Below are positions 36,696-46,141 of a DNA stretch of 64,000 nucleotides, one piece after another; the first letter of the stretch is position 1; each line of letters opens with the position of its first letter. The translations under genes were made by a program, and so were the position numbers. This DNA comes from Christensenella sp. UBA7703 (GTDB lineage Bacteria > Bacillota > Clostridia > Christensenellales > CAG-138): positions 1 through 64,000 of the forward strand of contig DLGD01000037.1 in NCBI GenBank assembly GCA_002482505.1, written 5' to 3'. The notes under the pieces are model-generated. The model did no database searches, had not been told where the DNA came from, and saw nothing but the letters and a program-made list of their open reading frames with translations.

Positions 36696-38483
36696 TTAGT
36701 TATCCCACAGATCACCTTGGACGATGTCCGCTTTATGGACGGTCGCCGTGATGTCAAACGTTCCGACAAACACTCGGTTGTATTCTATATCCCGGTCGTA
36801 GACGTCCCACACGAGCCGAATCTCGAATATATCGGGCAAGTACTTTGGCACAATCTGCATGAAGTGCCCGCGTGTGCCGCTGTCCCAGTCGTCAAATGTG
36901 GTAAACGTTCCGTAGCTTTCCACCCACAGCTTAGCCGCCGCTTCAGTATACTGTCCTCCCTTATACCAACATTCCAGCTCTACTCCGTCCATATAAATAT
37001 GCTGGACAGTATAGGATGCCTCAGGAGGACAGTAAAGACCGTCGATCGTATACCGTATAAATAGATAGTGCTGCGTGGGGTCAAATCCAAGCCGCTCCAG
37101 CGTGAGCGAAACGCCCTCCACTGTTTGACTACCTTCAAGCGGGCAGTACGACCTCTCGTTTCTGCCATCTGCCGCCAGTCGTCGCGTTTCTTCGCACCAG
37201 GCTTCCCGCTCCGCGTCGTCCGCTGGCAACGTGACTTCACCCGTGTGCGGATTGATATAAAACGCAATCTGTATCCGCTCTTTTGCGACGGTATAATCGA
37301 CTCCGTCTCCTGTTTGGAATGGATCGATCCCTCCTTCACCAAGCACTGCCACGAGCACGTTTTCCGGCTGATTCGCCGCGTCTGCATACCAAGGAAGCAG
37401 CGTTAGCGCGGTCAGTGTGGATGGGTAATCGCCACCATAATTCTTTCCTTCTTCCGTGTGTGGCTCGTATACCGCGCTGAGCTGTGTTCCGACAGTATGA
37501 TAGCCATCAAGGTACATGTCACGAAATGTATTCACACCCTTGTTCTGCCAATTGCACTCGCCAATCGTCCCCAATAGCACGCCTTCCTTGGAAGCCGCCG
37601 CGTCCTTGAGCGTAAACACTCCTTGTACAATGTTGAGCGGGAACGCTTCATTGGGCATGTCGGAGATGGCTTCCGCCTGTTCAGTCGCATTCGACTCCAA
37701 ACTGGACAGCGATTCTTTAACCAATTCATCGCGTTTCGCCTCGATTTCCTCCGTCGGTATTTCGTAAACAAAATCAAACGAGAAACTTCCAAGATTTTCC
37801 CCGCGTTGCCCGTTTTCGTCCCATTGGTAGAGTGTTCCGCTCAATTTCATAGGCATGCCGGAGACGATGGTTTGGTCGTCGATGCGGAACCACATTTCGT
37901 GATCTGCGCCAAGCCCCGAAGGATCCGCCATAGCGATTGCGGGTAGCGCGCGCACCGTATCGTCTGCTTTTGCGTAGGCGGGGTAATCATTTCCGCCGAC
38001 GGTCAACACAAAATCAAAGTTGTACAAGCGGCTGTTATCGCCGGTCTTGGAATCTTCGCTATTGAAGGTAACATGCACTTCCGGCGGGTTTTCGTTCGGA
38101 TAATAACAGACGCCGACAGGTTCGAAGGTGATACCGTCAACCTCTGCCGTACCGCTTAGCGGGCTAAAGAACGTCATGCCGGCAATGGCTGCGTCGGCAT
38201 ACTGCTGCGCCTTTGCCAGACGATCATTCACCGCCTGCTCGCTCTGTGCATACTCCTTTGCCTGCTGCGTGCTGCTCCAGTAGACGGCATAAGCTGCGCA
38301 GGCGGAGAGCAGGAGAAGAACAGCTGCGATCAGAATCAGAAGCGCTTTTCGCTGCCGCGTCATGACTGGAACCGGCTTAACAGGCGCGGGGGAAAGGCGC
38401 TCATCGTTCAATCGATTCAGCAAGCGTTTCTGAAACTCCGGCGTTGCGTGAACGCGGGCAAATCCGGCTTCATAGCGATTCAT
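36696..38483 (-). CDS. Anti-sigma-factor-like membrane protein (DUF4179 type)
   Basis: A 595-residue protein with a short cytoplasmic N-terminus (residues 1-45, FARVHATPEFQKRLLNRL), one transmembrane helix (about 47-68) and a large extracytoplasmic part of about 525 residues, mostly beta-rich. This is the layout of clostridial anti-sigma proteins whose N-terminus binds the partner sigma factor; I recall DUF4179 as the nearest family. Its start overlaps the end of the sigma-factor gene by 14 bp, so the two are co-translated. The large outer domain may sense a cell-wall or surface signal. No zinc-binding anti-sigma motif is seen. Role as anti-sigma rests mainly on context and topology. Confidence 0.7.
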   Translation of the reverse strand: MNRYEAGFARVHATPEFQKRLLNRLNDERLSPAPVKPVPVMTRQRKALLILIAAVLLLLSACAAYAVYWSSTQQAKEYAQSEQAVNDRLAKAQQYADAAIAGMTFFSPLSGTAEVDGITFEPVGVCYYPNENPPEVHVTFNSEDSKTGDNSRLYNFDFVLTVGGNDYPAYAKADDTVRALPAIAMADPSGLGADHEMWFRIDDQTIVSGMPMKLSGTLYQWDENGQRGENLGSFSFDFVYEIPTEEIEAKRDELVKESLSSLESNATEQAEAISDMPNEAFPLNIVQGVFTLKDAAASKEGVLLGTIGECNWQNKGVNTFRDMYLDGYHTVGTQLSAVYEPHTEEGKNYGGDYPSTLTALTLLPWYADAANQPENVLVAVLGEGGIDPFQTGDGVDYTVAKERIQIAFYINPHTGEVTLPADDAEREAWCEETRRLAADGRNERSYCPLEGSQTVEGVSLTLERLGFDPTQHYLFIRYTIDGLYCPPEASYTVQHIYMDGVELECWYKGGQYTEAAAKLWVESYGTFTTFDDWDSGTRGHFMQIVPKYLPDIFEIRLVWDVYDRDIEYNRVFVGTFDITATVHKADIVQGDLWDN

Positions 38484-38967
38484 AGCCTTCTCCTTTCAGC
38501 AATGCCTTGAGCTTTTTGCGCGCGCGACTGAGGCGGGAGCTCACGGTTCCTTCTTTTTCGCCTAAAATGCGTGCGATTTCACCGATTGGCATCCGCTCAA
38601 AATAAAAAAGATACACGGCGTAGCGATCGGATTCCGGAAGCTGGTTGACGGCGTCGAGAACCTCCGCTGTCTCAGGCGGAAGGGTGGTAAGCGACGCCTC
38701 GTCCAGCGGCACGCTTGTGCGCCGAACGGCAGATTTTCGATAGTCCTTGCAGAGGTTGATCGTCGTGCGAAGCAACCATGATTTCTCGTGTTCCGCGCTG
38801 CGAAATTCGGGATTTGCGCGCAGCAATCGCAGGTATACCGTCTGCACGATATCCTCCGCTTCAGGGATGCTTTGCGTTCTGTTGAGCGCGAGGCGCAGGA
38901 GCATATCGGAATATGCCTCGACCATTCTCGCGATCTCCCGTTGGTTTGGCAAGCCTGTTTTTCCCAT
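38470..38967 (-). CDS. ECF-type RNA polymerase sigma factor
   Basis: A 165-residue sigma-70 family protein with region 2 (YSDMLLRLALNRTQ...EDIVQTVYLRLL, residues 17-48) and region 4 (LPESDRYAVYLFYFE, then IGEIARILGEKEGTVSSRLSRARKKL, residues 107-157), and no region 3, as in ECF sigma factors. It directs RNA polymerase to a small stress or envelope regulon and is presumably held inactive by the membrane protein encoded next to it, with which it overlaps by 14 bp. The start follows AGGTG by about 6 nt. Confidence 0.92.
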   Translation of the reverse strand: MGKTGLPNQREIARMVEAYSDMLLRLALNRTQSIPEAEDIVQTVYLRLLRANPEFRSAEHEKSWLLRTTINLCKDYRKSAVRRTSVPLDEASLTTLPPETAEVLDAVNQLPESDRYAVYLFYFERMPIGEIARILGEKEGTVSSRLSRARKKLKALLKGEGYESL

Positions 38968-39083
38968 TACAACACCTATCTTGCGTGATTTACTCTGATC
39001 ATATCAAACTTACGTGCGCTTTCTACCAATAACACGATTATTCTGGCGAAATCCCTGCATCTTTGTGGGAAAAACTTCTAATT

Positions 39084-39114
39084 AAAAACACACAACCTTG
39101 CGGCCGTGTGTTTT
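39084..39114. terminator. Hairpin terminator downstream of the flavodiiron gene
   Basis: AAAACACAC / GTGTGTTTT with a G+C loop; on the minus strand it ends the flavodiiron gene 17 bp after its stop. The adjoining 38968-39083 carries the sigma-gene upstream region. Confidence 0.7.
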
Positions 39115-39131
39115 GTGTTGCTTGTGTCACT

Positions 39132-41195
39132 TCATTCGATTGGCTTAAATGCGCTCGCCGGATTGCTGCAGATCGGGCAGATGTAGTCGTCCGGCAGGGT
39201 ATCGCTCTCCAGCACGTATCCGCAAATTCCGCAGACAAACCCCTTCTTCTTCTCCGATTCAGGGGCTTTCTCCGGCTCAGCGGATTTCGCGGGTTCGGCT
39301 TTCTGTTCCGGTTCGGTCTTCTTTTCCGGCTCCGGCTTCTTCTGCTCCGTTACGGAGGAGAGGGGCACGAATACCTCCGCGCCGTGTTTGCACACGGGGC
39401 AGATGAAGTCCGCAGGCAGCGTGTCGCTCTCGTGGATGTAGCCGCAGACGGTGCAAAGCCAGCCCTTCTTCTGCGCGGCATTCGCGCCGGGCGCGGGCTT
39501 GATGTTCTTATGATAGTAGTCGTACGTCACCGAAGCTTCGCCGGAGAGCTTGCGCGCCTCGGTTAGGTCGGCGAGGAAGAGCGTATGCGTGCCGCAGTCC
39601 AGCGTGCTGATCACCTTGCCGCTGAGCAGGGCATTCACGCCCTCGGTGACATAGGTGAGTCCGTTGACGCTGCGCGCATAGGCACGGTAGTCGGCAAATT
39701 TATCGCCATCCTTGCCGCTCTTGAGGCCAAAGCGCTGGTAGACGTCAAATTTCGACTGTTCGGTGAGGATGGAGAGGTTGAAAATGCCTGTTTTGAGCAC
39801 CATATCGTGCGTCATGTTGGCTTTGTTAACCGTAAATGTGACGCGCAGCGGCGTGCTCGTGGCCTGAATAACCGTGTTGATGATGCAGCCGTTGTCGCGT
39901 TCGCCATCTTTCGCGGTGAGCACAAACAGGCCGTAGCTGATGGCAAACAGCGCGGTTTTATCCAGTTCGCCGGTGGGCACATCCTCGTTTTTCGGCAGCA
40001 CCATGGTGCTGGCAATCGCGTTTGCAAGTGCGTCGATTTCAACGAGCTGCTCCTCTTTGAGCGAGGAGCGGAGGCTGACGGTCTCCTCCAGCACGGTCAT
40101 ATCCTTCAGCGAGGCGAGGGAATCGCGCATGAGTTTGCCGCTCACCGGCGCCCAGGAACCGTTTTCGATGAACGCAAGCGTGCGGTTTTGGATGTTGTGC
40201 AGCACGAGGTCGTGGATGAGCTCTTCCATCGTGATGAACACACCCGCGTTATACGTCGTCGCCGCAAAGACGAGGTGGCTGTAGCGGAAGCAGGCCGCGA
40301 CGATTTCCGACATCGGCACGACCGAAACATCGAACACCTCGACCTTGACGCCGAGCTCGCGCAGGCGGCTCGCGAGAATCTCCGCCGCGTTCTCCGTGTT
40401 TCCGTAGATGGAGGCATAGGCGAGCATCACGCCCGTCTCTTCGGGTTCATACGTGCTCCAGCGCTGATATTTCTCCATATAGGCGGAGAAATCCTTGCGG
40501 TGGACGGGCCCGTGCAGCGGGCAGATGATCTTCACGTCCAGATTGGCAACTTTTTTGAGCGCGGACTGCACCTGCGGGCCGTATTTGCCGATGATGTTGG
40601 CGTAATACCGGCGCGCTTCGCCGACAAAGGTGTTGTAGAAATCCAGCTCGTCGGCAAACAGCGCGCCGTTGAGTGCGTTGAAGGTGCCGAACGCATCCGC
40701 CGAAAAGAGTACCTTGTCCGTGCGGTCATAGGTGAACATGACCTCCGGCCAGTGCACCATCGGCGCCATAACAAACTGAAACTCGTGTTTTCCGGTGGAG
40801 AGCGTGTCGTTTTCTTTGACGATGATGGCGCGATCCAGCACATCCTGATCGAAGAACTGGCAGATCATCTCGCTGGTCTTTTTTGTGCAGACGATCTTGG
40901 TGTCCGTATAGCGGCACAGCAGATCCATCAGCGTTGCGGAGTGATCCGGCTCCATGTGCTGCACGACGACATAGTCGAGCTTGCGTCCGTCCAGAATATG
41001 AGCGACATTTTCAAAAAACACCTTTGCGACGGCTTTGTCCACCGTATCAAAAAGGATCGTCTGTTCATCCAGAATCAGATAAGAATTATAGGATACGCCG
41101 TCGGGAATGGAATAAACGCCTTCAAACATGGCAAGCCTGCGGTCGTTTCCACCAACCCAGGTGATGTCTTCGTTCACTTTTCGCGTGCAATACAT
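39132..41195 (-). CDS. Multidomain flavodiiron protein with flavin reductase and two rubredoxin domains
   Basis: A 687-residue cytoplasmic fusion that should reduce oxygen (or nitric oxide) to protect an anaerobe. Domains in order: a beta-lactamase-like diiron domain (residues 1-250; ligands H80, E82, D84 and H85 in HMEPDHS, H148, D167 and H228), an FMN flavodoxin domain (255-395; ASIYGNTENAA), a flavin-reductase-like domain (about 410-560), a short rubredoxin (578-612; CTVCGY and CPVC), a Pro/Glu/Lys linker, and a second rubredoxin (652-687; CGICGY and CPIC). The rubredoxins are of the short rubrerythrin type with about 16 residues between Cys pairs. The start follows AAAGGGG by about 11 nt. 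Fused electron chain from NAD(P)H via flavin and rubredoxin to the diiron site is inferred. Confidence 0.93.
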   Translation of the reverse strand: MYCTRKVNEDITWVGGNDRRLAMFEGVYSIPDGVSYNSYLILDEQTILFDTVDKAVAKVFFENVAHILDGRKLDYVVVQHMEPDHSATLMDLLCRYTDTKIVCTKKTSEMICQFFDQDVLDRAIIVKENDTLSTGKHEFQFVMAPMVHWPEVMFTYDRTDKVLFSADAFGTFNALNGALFADELDFYNTFVGEARRYYANIIGKYGPQVQSALKKVANLDVKIICPLHGPVHRKDFSAYMEKYQRWSTYEPEETGVMLAYASIYGNTENAAEILASRLRELGVKVEVFDVSVVPMSEIVAACFRYSHLVFAATTYNAGVFITMEELIHDLVLHNIQNRTLAFIENGSWAPVSGKLMRDSLASLKDMTVLEETVSLRSSLKEEQLVEIDALANAIASTMVLPKNEDVPTGELDKTALFAISYGLFVLTAKDGERDNGCIINTVIQATSTPLRVTFTVNKANMTHDMVLKTGIFNLSILTEQSKFDVYQRFGLKSGKDGDKFADYRAYARSVNGLTYVTEGVNALLSGKVISTLDCGTHTLFLADLTEARKLSGEASVTYDYYHKNIKPAPGANAAQKKGWLCTVCGYIHESDTLPADFICPVCKHGAEVFVPLSSVTEQKKPEPEKKTEPEQKAEPAKSAEPEKAPESEKKKGFVCGICGYVLESDTLPDDYICPICSNPASAFKPIE

Positions 41196-41676
41196 GCGAT
41201 TTATTGCCCCTTTCGTGTGCCTGTCTATCTCAAAATGGTACGATTCTTCGTTAGAAATGCGGGAAGCTGCCGATTTGGTTCTTTGTCTATCCGTGCGAAG
41301 CCTGATCTTGCGAGGATTTTTGCAGCTTGCGCACGCATGATATCGATTGTGCCTGTCAGCATTATTCCATGTTTTGACTTGTTAATCAAGACTTGCGATG
41401 GTTTTACGTGTTGTTTTTCTCGCGGGACACTGCGAAAAAACGAAGTTTGCCTACGGAATGATCCTGCGCGAACAAGAATTTTACCCAAAGCAGTACGTTT
41501 GCGTGATTACGTTGCGGAAAACGTGATTCAACCTGATATACTATAGATTAGTGTATTAGGAAATGTGTTGATTCTTCCTAATTATTACAAGAAAAAGCAC
41601 AAGTGAAGAAACTGGTTTTTCCTGAATTGCTTTATTATGAAAAAACAGGAAACAAATATCATTGGAGGTGTGTGAA
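41196..41676. other. 481-bp divergent intergenic region, no gene seen
   Basis: Lies between the divergent flavodiiron and NAD-binding reductase genes and should hold both promoters. TATACT at 41538-41543 is a possible -10 for the plus-strand gene, without a good -35. No convincing ORF or RNA structure was found. Confidence 0.4.
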
Positions 41677-42690
41677 ATGAAAATACTCATGATCGGCGGA
41701 ACAGGGCTATTGGGCAGCCAGGCCGCGCGAGAACTCATCTCCCGCGGGCACAGTGTGCATTCCATCGCGCTGCCGCCGCTGCCCGAAGGCGCGCTGCTGC
41801 CAACGGAGATGACGCTAACGCTGAAAAACAGCAACGAAATGACAGACGACGAGCTCCGCGCGGCATTTGCGGGCATGGACGGGTTCCTCTTTGCCGCGGG
41901 GGTGGATGAGCGGGTGGAGGGGCCTTCGCCCATCTATGACTTCTTCAAAAAATACAACATCACGCCGCTGGAGCGGATGCTCCGCCTCGCAAAAGAGAGC
42001 GGGGTAAAGCACGTGGTCATCGCGGGCTCCTATTTCTCCTATTTTGCCAAGAAATGGCCCGAGATGGAGATGACGAAATGGCATCCCTATATCCGCAGCA
42101 GGATCGATCAGGAGAACATGGCGTTTTCGTTTGCGGACGAAAACTTTGCGGTCTCCGTGCTGGAGCTACCGTATATCTTTGGCGCACAGAAGGGCAGAAA
42201 GCCCGTCTGGGTGTTCCTTGTGGAGATGCTGCTCAAGATGAAAGGCGCGGTTCTGTATCCGCGCGGCGGCACCACGATGGTCACCGTGCGTCAGGTTGGA
42301 CAGGCATTTGCCGGCGCGCTGGAGCGCAGCGTGGGTGCAAACGCCTATCCCATTGGCTGGTTTAACCTGACGTGGAGAGAGATGATCACCATCATGAACA
42401 AATACATGGGCGTTCCGCAGAAGAAGATCATCACGATTCCGAAGTTCCTCTTTGCCATGAGCGCAAAGCAGATTGAGCAGGCGCACCGCTCCAAGGGCAC
42501 CGAGGGCGGGCTGGACATGACCAAGTTTGTCGATATGCAGACGAGCAACCTCTTCATCGATAAAACGGAAGCCTGCCTCCCGCTTGGGGTTACGGACGAT
42601 GACATCGACGCGGCAATCGGCGAATCCGTGCTCTTGAGCATGGATGTGCTGGACCAAAAGGCGAAGGTCATCGACATGAAGGGCGAATAA
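41677..42690 (+). CDS. NAD-dependent epimerase/dehydratase-like extended SDR
   Basis: A 337-residue protein with a Rossmann N-terminus (MILMIGGTGLLGS-type loop, seen as IGGTGLLGSQAARE) and the layout of extended or NmrA-like SDRs. The catalytic Tyr-x-x-x-Lys position reads YIRSR, with Arg in place of Lys, so it may be an atypical reductase or a redox-sensing, non-catalytic relative. The first ATG after GGAGGTG (6 nt) is used; the TTG at 41662 covers the ribosome site. It is monocistronic with a terminator 30 bp downstream. Substrate unknown. Confidence 0.8.
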   Translation: MKILMIGGTGLLGSQAARELISRGHSVHSIALPPLPEGALLPTEMTLTLKNSNEMTDDELRAAFAGMDGFLFAAGVDERVEGPSPIYDFFKKYNITPLERMLRLAKESGVKHVVIAGSYFSYFAKKWPEMEMTKWHPYIRSRIDQENMAFSFADENFAVSVLELPYIFGAQKGRKPVWVFLVEMLLKMKGAVLYPRGGTTMVTVRQVGQAFAGALERSVGANAYPIGWFNLTWREMITIMNKYMGVPQKKIITIPKFLFAMSAKQIEQAHRSKGTEGGLDMTKFVDMQTSNLFIDKTEACLPLGVTDDDIDAAIGESVLLSMDVLDQKAKVIDMKGE

Positions 42691-42721
42691 TCCTTTTACC
42701 TCGAAGTGAATCAAACCTACA

Positions 42722-42755
42722 AAAAAGCCGGGAGTAAAATTCCCGGCTTTGCTTT
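42722..42755. terminator. Terminator after the NAD-dependent reductase gene
   Basis: AAAGCCGGGA / TCCCGGCTTT with a 6-nt loop and T-rich 3' side; the A-rich 5' side lets it act also on the converging minus-strand LRR gene. Confidence 0.85.
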
Positions 42756-42791
42756 TGCGTGGTTTCGGTTGTTAAGAACGTTGAGTTTGTC

Positions 42792-44036
42792 TCAATCCTT
42801 CTTCGGACCTTGATTTTGCGCGCGAAGGCCAAAGAGCGCCTGCATCTCCAGATACCCCGGGTTATCCTTGCGCCAATAGCTCATCGCATATTCCCGATTT
42901 TTGTTGGAAGCTTTGATCGTGATATTCGGGAGCTTTGCAATCAACGCTGCGCTCATATCCTCAAGCTGCCGGTCGGTTAACCCGCTGCAACTGATCCAGA
43001 GCCGCTCCAGCAAAGGCAGATCAAGGAGCGCATCGTAGGACGAGATATTGTTGTTGTTCAGGTTGAGGTACTTCAGCTTTTTGAGGTTTGCAATCGGCGA
43101 AATGTCCGTGACGTAGTTGTAGTTCAGCTCAAGGAACTCTAGCTGGGTCAGCGAGGCAAGCGCAGAGATATCCGTAAGGTCGCAAAGCGAAATATCAAGA
43201 ATCCGAAGCTGCGGCAGATTAGTCAGGAAGTTGACATCGCCAATATTGGTGCAGTGGCCAACATCCAGCGCAACCAGATCGGTGCAGTATTTCAAATTTT
43301 CAAAATCCGAGCTGCGAACGCGCTTATAGGAGAACGAATCGCCTGCATACCAACCTGCTCCGTCGGGAAACTTCCGCTTTTGACCGGTGCTGAAGCCCTT
43401 GATATCCGTGCGAAGAATCCATTTGTATACGTTTGTATACCAGATGAACTTTGTCTGCGGGTAACGCTCCCGCATGGCAGCCATCTCCTCGTCGCTAGGC
43501 CCCGTGCCGCACATATCCAGTCGCGTGAGCTTCGGCAGCAGCACCAGAGAATCAGAGAAAATGGTGGCATCCGGCACCTTATACTCCCTTAGATCCAGCT
43601 CGGCTACGTCCGAGCGAACGCTGAGATCCTCCAACAATTGCACCTTCCAAACAAAGGAAACATTCGGATATGCTTGCGCCAGCGCGATCTGGTCGGCGAG
43701 CGCAAAAATCTCGTCATCAAACGTTACCTGTGCCAGCGCGGGCAGGCGGGCGAGGTCGGTCTTTAGGGGGACGAGGTCGACGGTCTTCCCGCTGAGGTCG
43801 AGCGCTGTCGTGTTTGCCGGATATGTTTCCCCGCCAATTGTCACATCTGCAACGGGTGTGACCTCGGGGGATTGCTTCGCGAGCGCTTCCGCCTCTTTGC
43901 TGTCCGGCATCGGCGTGTCCGCGCCGGGGGTAGCTTTGCCGGATGGCGCGCAGGCGTAGACAAGCAGCAATGCGCAAAGGCAAAGCGCAAGAGAAGCGCG
44001 TTGAAAGACTCTTTGACCAAACAGTTTATGAATCAA
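42792..44036 (-). CDS. Leucine-rich-repeat lipoprotein
   Basis: A secreted lipoprotein of about 414 residues. A signal peptide (ASLALCLCALLLVYAC) ends in a lipobox Cys at about residue 28, followed by a short Pro/Thr/Ala-rich linker. Residues 60-190 contain a lone LRR-like stretch, and residues 250-370 contain at least four regular 22-residue leucine-rich repeats (LRILDISLCDLTDISALASL, LEFLELNYNYVTDISPIANL, LKYLNLNNNNISSYDALLDL). Such proteins act in adhesion or ligand binding at the surface. The start is taken as TTG 44036, 4 nt after AGGTGAT, because it gives a proper signal peptide; the frame is open for 64 codons further. No partner gene is evident. Confidence 0.75.
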   Translation of the reverse strand: MIHKLFGQRVFQRASLALCLCALLLVYACAPSGKATPGADTPMPDSKEAEALAKQSPEVTPVADVTIGGETYPANTTALDLSGKTVDLVPLKTDLARLPALAQVTFDDEIFALADQIALAQAYPNVSFVWKVQLLEDLSVRSDVAELDLREYKVPDATIFSDSLVLLPKLTRLDMCGTGPSDEEMAAMRERYPQTKFIWYTNVYKWILRTDIKGFSTGQKRKFPDGAGWYAGDSFSYKRVRSSDFENLKYCTDLVALDVGHCTNIGDVNFLTNLPQLRILDISLCDLTDISALASLTQLEFLELNYNYVTDISPIANLKKLKYLNLNNNNISSYDALLDLPLLERLWISCSGLTDRQLEDMSAALIAKLPNITIKASNKNREYAMSYWRKDNPGYLEMQALFGLRAQNQGPKKD

Positions 44037-44242
44037 ATGTATCACCTGCTTTTCGGGGAAATTGCAAATTTCGTTGCCGTCTTGCGTTCGATTCCAAACA
44101 ATAACAGACCAGTTGTGATCTGTGAAACACAAACCCGTGCAGAGAACAACGAGAAGCATAGAATCTATCTGATTATACCAACCCCAAAAGGGAAAGTAAA
44201 CTTGAGCGGGATTGAAAGACTGGAACACTTTGCCTACCGTTT

Positions 44243-44278
44243 AAAAAATACACCGGTACTTGCAGCACGGTGTATTTT
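44243..44278. terminator. Terminator downstream of the glycosylphosphotransferase gene
   Basis: AAAATACACCG / CGGTGTATTTT with a 12-nt loop; on the minus strand it is followed by TTTTTTAAAC and ends the sugar transferase gene at 44320. Confidence 0.8.
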
Positions 44279-44319
44279 GGTTTTGAAGCAGATACGGATG
44301 CATGCCCGCGTTGAGAACG

Positions 44320-45714
44320 CTATTTTGCGACCTTCTCTTTGTTGATGATTCCGCCAAAGACGGTGCGGAGGCAAATCCGCAGATCGAGCCAAAGCGACCA
44401 GTGGTCGATATACCAAATATCGTGTTTGACGCGTTCTTCAATCGAGGTGTCCCCGCGATAACCGTTTACCTGTGCCCAGCCGGTGATGCCGGGGCGCACA
44501 AGATGCTTGAGCATATACAGCGGCACGGTCTCCTGAAATTGCTCCACATAGTGCGGTACTTCAGGACGCGGGCCGACGAGGCTCATGTCGCCTTTGAGCA
44601 CGTTGAAAAACTGCGGCAGTTCGTCGATGCTGGTCTTGCGCATCAGGCTGCCGAAGCGTGTCTTGCGCGGGTCGTCATTCTTGGTCCAGCCGGTTTTTTC
44701 GTCTGCGTTGACGCGCATGGAGCGAAATTTATACATTTGAAACAGGTGCTTGTTTTTGCCGACGCGCGTCTGCTTGAAGATGATTGGCCCCGGGCTGGAA
44801 AGCTTTGTCCCGATGGCGGCAAAGAGCATCACAGGGCTGGTGAGCACGATGAACACCAGCGCGGAAACGATGTCAAACAGGCGCTTGACTACCGCGTTTC
44901 CGGGGAGGTCCAGCGGCGTGGTGCGCAGGCTTAAGAGCTTGCATTCCCCTAGGTTTTGGATCGTGGTGCTTGCGGGAATATAGTCGTTGTAATGGGGAAT
45001 GATGGAGACCTTTGTGCCGTATTTTTCCGTTGCGGCAATGATCTGCGGCAAAAGCGTCGCCTGTTCCAACTCCAGCGCCACAACGACCTCGTCGATGCCG
45101 GAGGAGGCAATCAGTTCGCTCCCGTTGTTCGACCAGTCACCAAGACAGGTTAAGCCATCGATTGCGCAGCTGGTTCCGATGTAGCCATCGATGGTATAGC
45201 CGAACTGCGGCGCATTTTGGATGGTCTTAACGTATTTCTGCGCGAGCGCGCCGCTGCCGATAAGCACCACGTGTTTGAGGTTGTAGCCGCGGCTTCGATA
45301 GCGCCAAAGCACCGTGCGAACAAGCAGCCTTTTCACCAGCACCAGCACACTGGAGAGCGCGAAAAAGAGCGCGAACGCCGCGCGTGAAAAATTGCTCAAG
45401 CGGAAGAGGTAAAACAGCATGCCGCCGCCAAGAACGGTGACCGCGTTGACGATCAGAACCCACTTGATGTCAAAATTGAATGATTTTCCGCGCACGGAGT
45501 CGTAGAGCTTGGCAAGCTGATAGCCAAACACGCTGACCAGAGCAAACGTAAGCGCAAACCAGAAGAGATTTGCGGGGTAGAGTGCAGGGTTTTGCGGGTC
45601 CTGTCGCACGACGAGCAGCCAAAAACAAGTGGCGGCATAATAGGAAACGCCCACGATAAAAAAGTCGATCAAGCGATTGATCTGCGTGAATACGCGCTGC
45701 CATTTTTTAATCAT
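44320..45714 (-). CDS. Polyprenyl-phosphate sugar-1-phosphate transferase (WcaJ/CpsE type)
   Basis: A 464-residue membrane enzyme that starts exopolysaccharide or capsule synthesis by moving a sugar 1-phosphate from a nucleotide sugar onto undecaprenyl phosphate. There are four N-terminal transmembrane helices (to about residue 120), a Rossmann-like CoA-binding_3 domain (VVLIGSGALAQKYVK near residue 145), one more helix after VVKRLFDIVSAL, and the C-terminal catalytic block with FKQTRVGKNKHLFQMYKFRS, TSIDELPQFFNVLKGDMSLV and GPRPEVP. The start at 45714 follows AGGG by 7 nt. No other polysaccharide gene is adjacent; the GtrA and flavin amine-oxidase-like genes at the right end might belong to the same biology. 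Confidence 0.93.
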   Translation of the reverse strand: MIKKWQRVFTQINRLIDFFIVGVSYYAATCFWLLVVRQDPQNPALYPANLFWFALTFALVSVFGYQLAKLYDSVRGKSFNFDIKWVLIVNAVTVLGGGMLFYLFRLSNFSRAAFALFFALSSVLVLVKRLLVRTVLWRYRSRGYNLKHVVLIGSGALAQKYVKTIQNAPQFGYTIDGYIGTSCAIDGLTCLGDWSNNGSELIASSGIDEVVVALELEQATLLPQIIAATEKYGTKVSIIPHYNDYIPASTTIQNLGECKLLSLRTTPLDLPGNAVVKRLFDIVSALVFIVLTSPVMLFAAIGTKLSSPGPIIFKQTRVGKNKHLFQMYKFRSMRVNADEKTGWTKNDDPRKTRFGSLMRKTSIDELPQFFNVLKGDMSLVGPRPEVPHYVEQFQETVPLYMLKHLVRPGITGWAQVNGYRGDTSIEERVKHDIWYIDHWSLWLDLRICLRTVFGGIINKEKVAK

Positions 45715-46141
45715 GACACACCCTGATTTCATGAAAATTTTTGTATACCCGCTCTTGTTGAACGCGAGGTAATACTGTGGCGTACTGTTCTCAGACTTTT
45801 ATCTTACGCAATCTTCGGCATCCCGTCAACCAAATCAGGAAAATCATAATTCGCCTATCGTTCCTGCGAATCAAACGCTCTCTGCTTGGGCCGAAGAAGA
45901 CAGCCCTTTATGTGTACGAAAAACGGAACGATATGCGGGAGCTGTTTGCAAAACAAAACCGAACCAAAAGAACGGAATCACCTGAAAAAAGTTGAACATT
46001 TTTTCTGGCCGATATATGGAAAAAACACTCGCGGAGGAACTCGGGATAGAGTATGATAGTCTGGATATTGTGATACAAGCGCGCCGAAAGAGAAAGAACA
46101 TTTTTGCAGGAAACGGCGCAGCGTAAGAGGAGGTACTATTT
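45715..46141. other. 427-bp divergent intergenic region
   Basis: Lies between the sugar transferase (minus) and transketolase (plus) genes. A 36-codon frame at 46016-46126 ends just before the transketolase ribosome site but lacks its own; I do not call it. No convincing promoter or RNA was found. Confidence 0.35.

Noticed and set aside
41225..41488. 87-codon minus-strand ORF in the flavodiiron upstream region
   Set aside because: No ribosome site, no domain, and it would overlap the expected promoters.
39585..41546. Long plus-strand ORF antisense to the flavodiiron gene
   Set aside because: It is a frame shadow caused by G+C-rich codon use; the minus-strand frame has clear domains.
46016..46126. 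36-codon ORF ending just before the transketolase ribosome site
   Set aside because: No ribosome site of its own and no recognisable features; likely chance.
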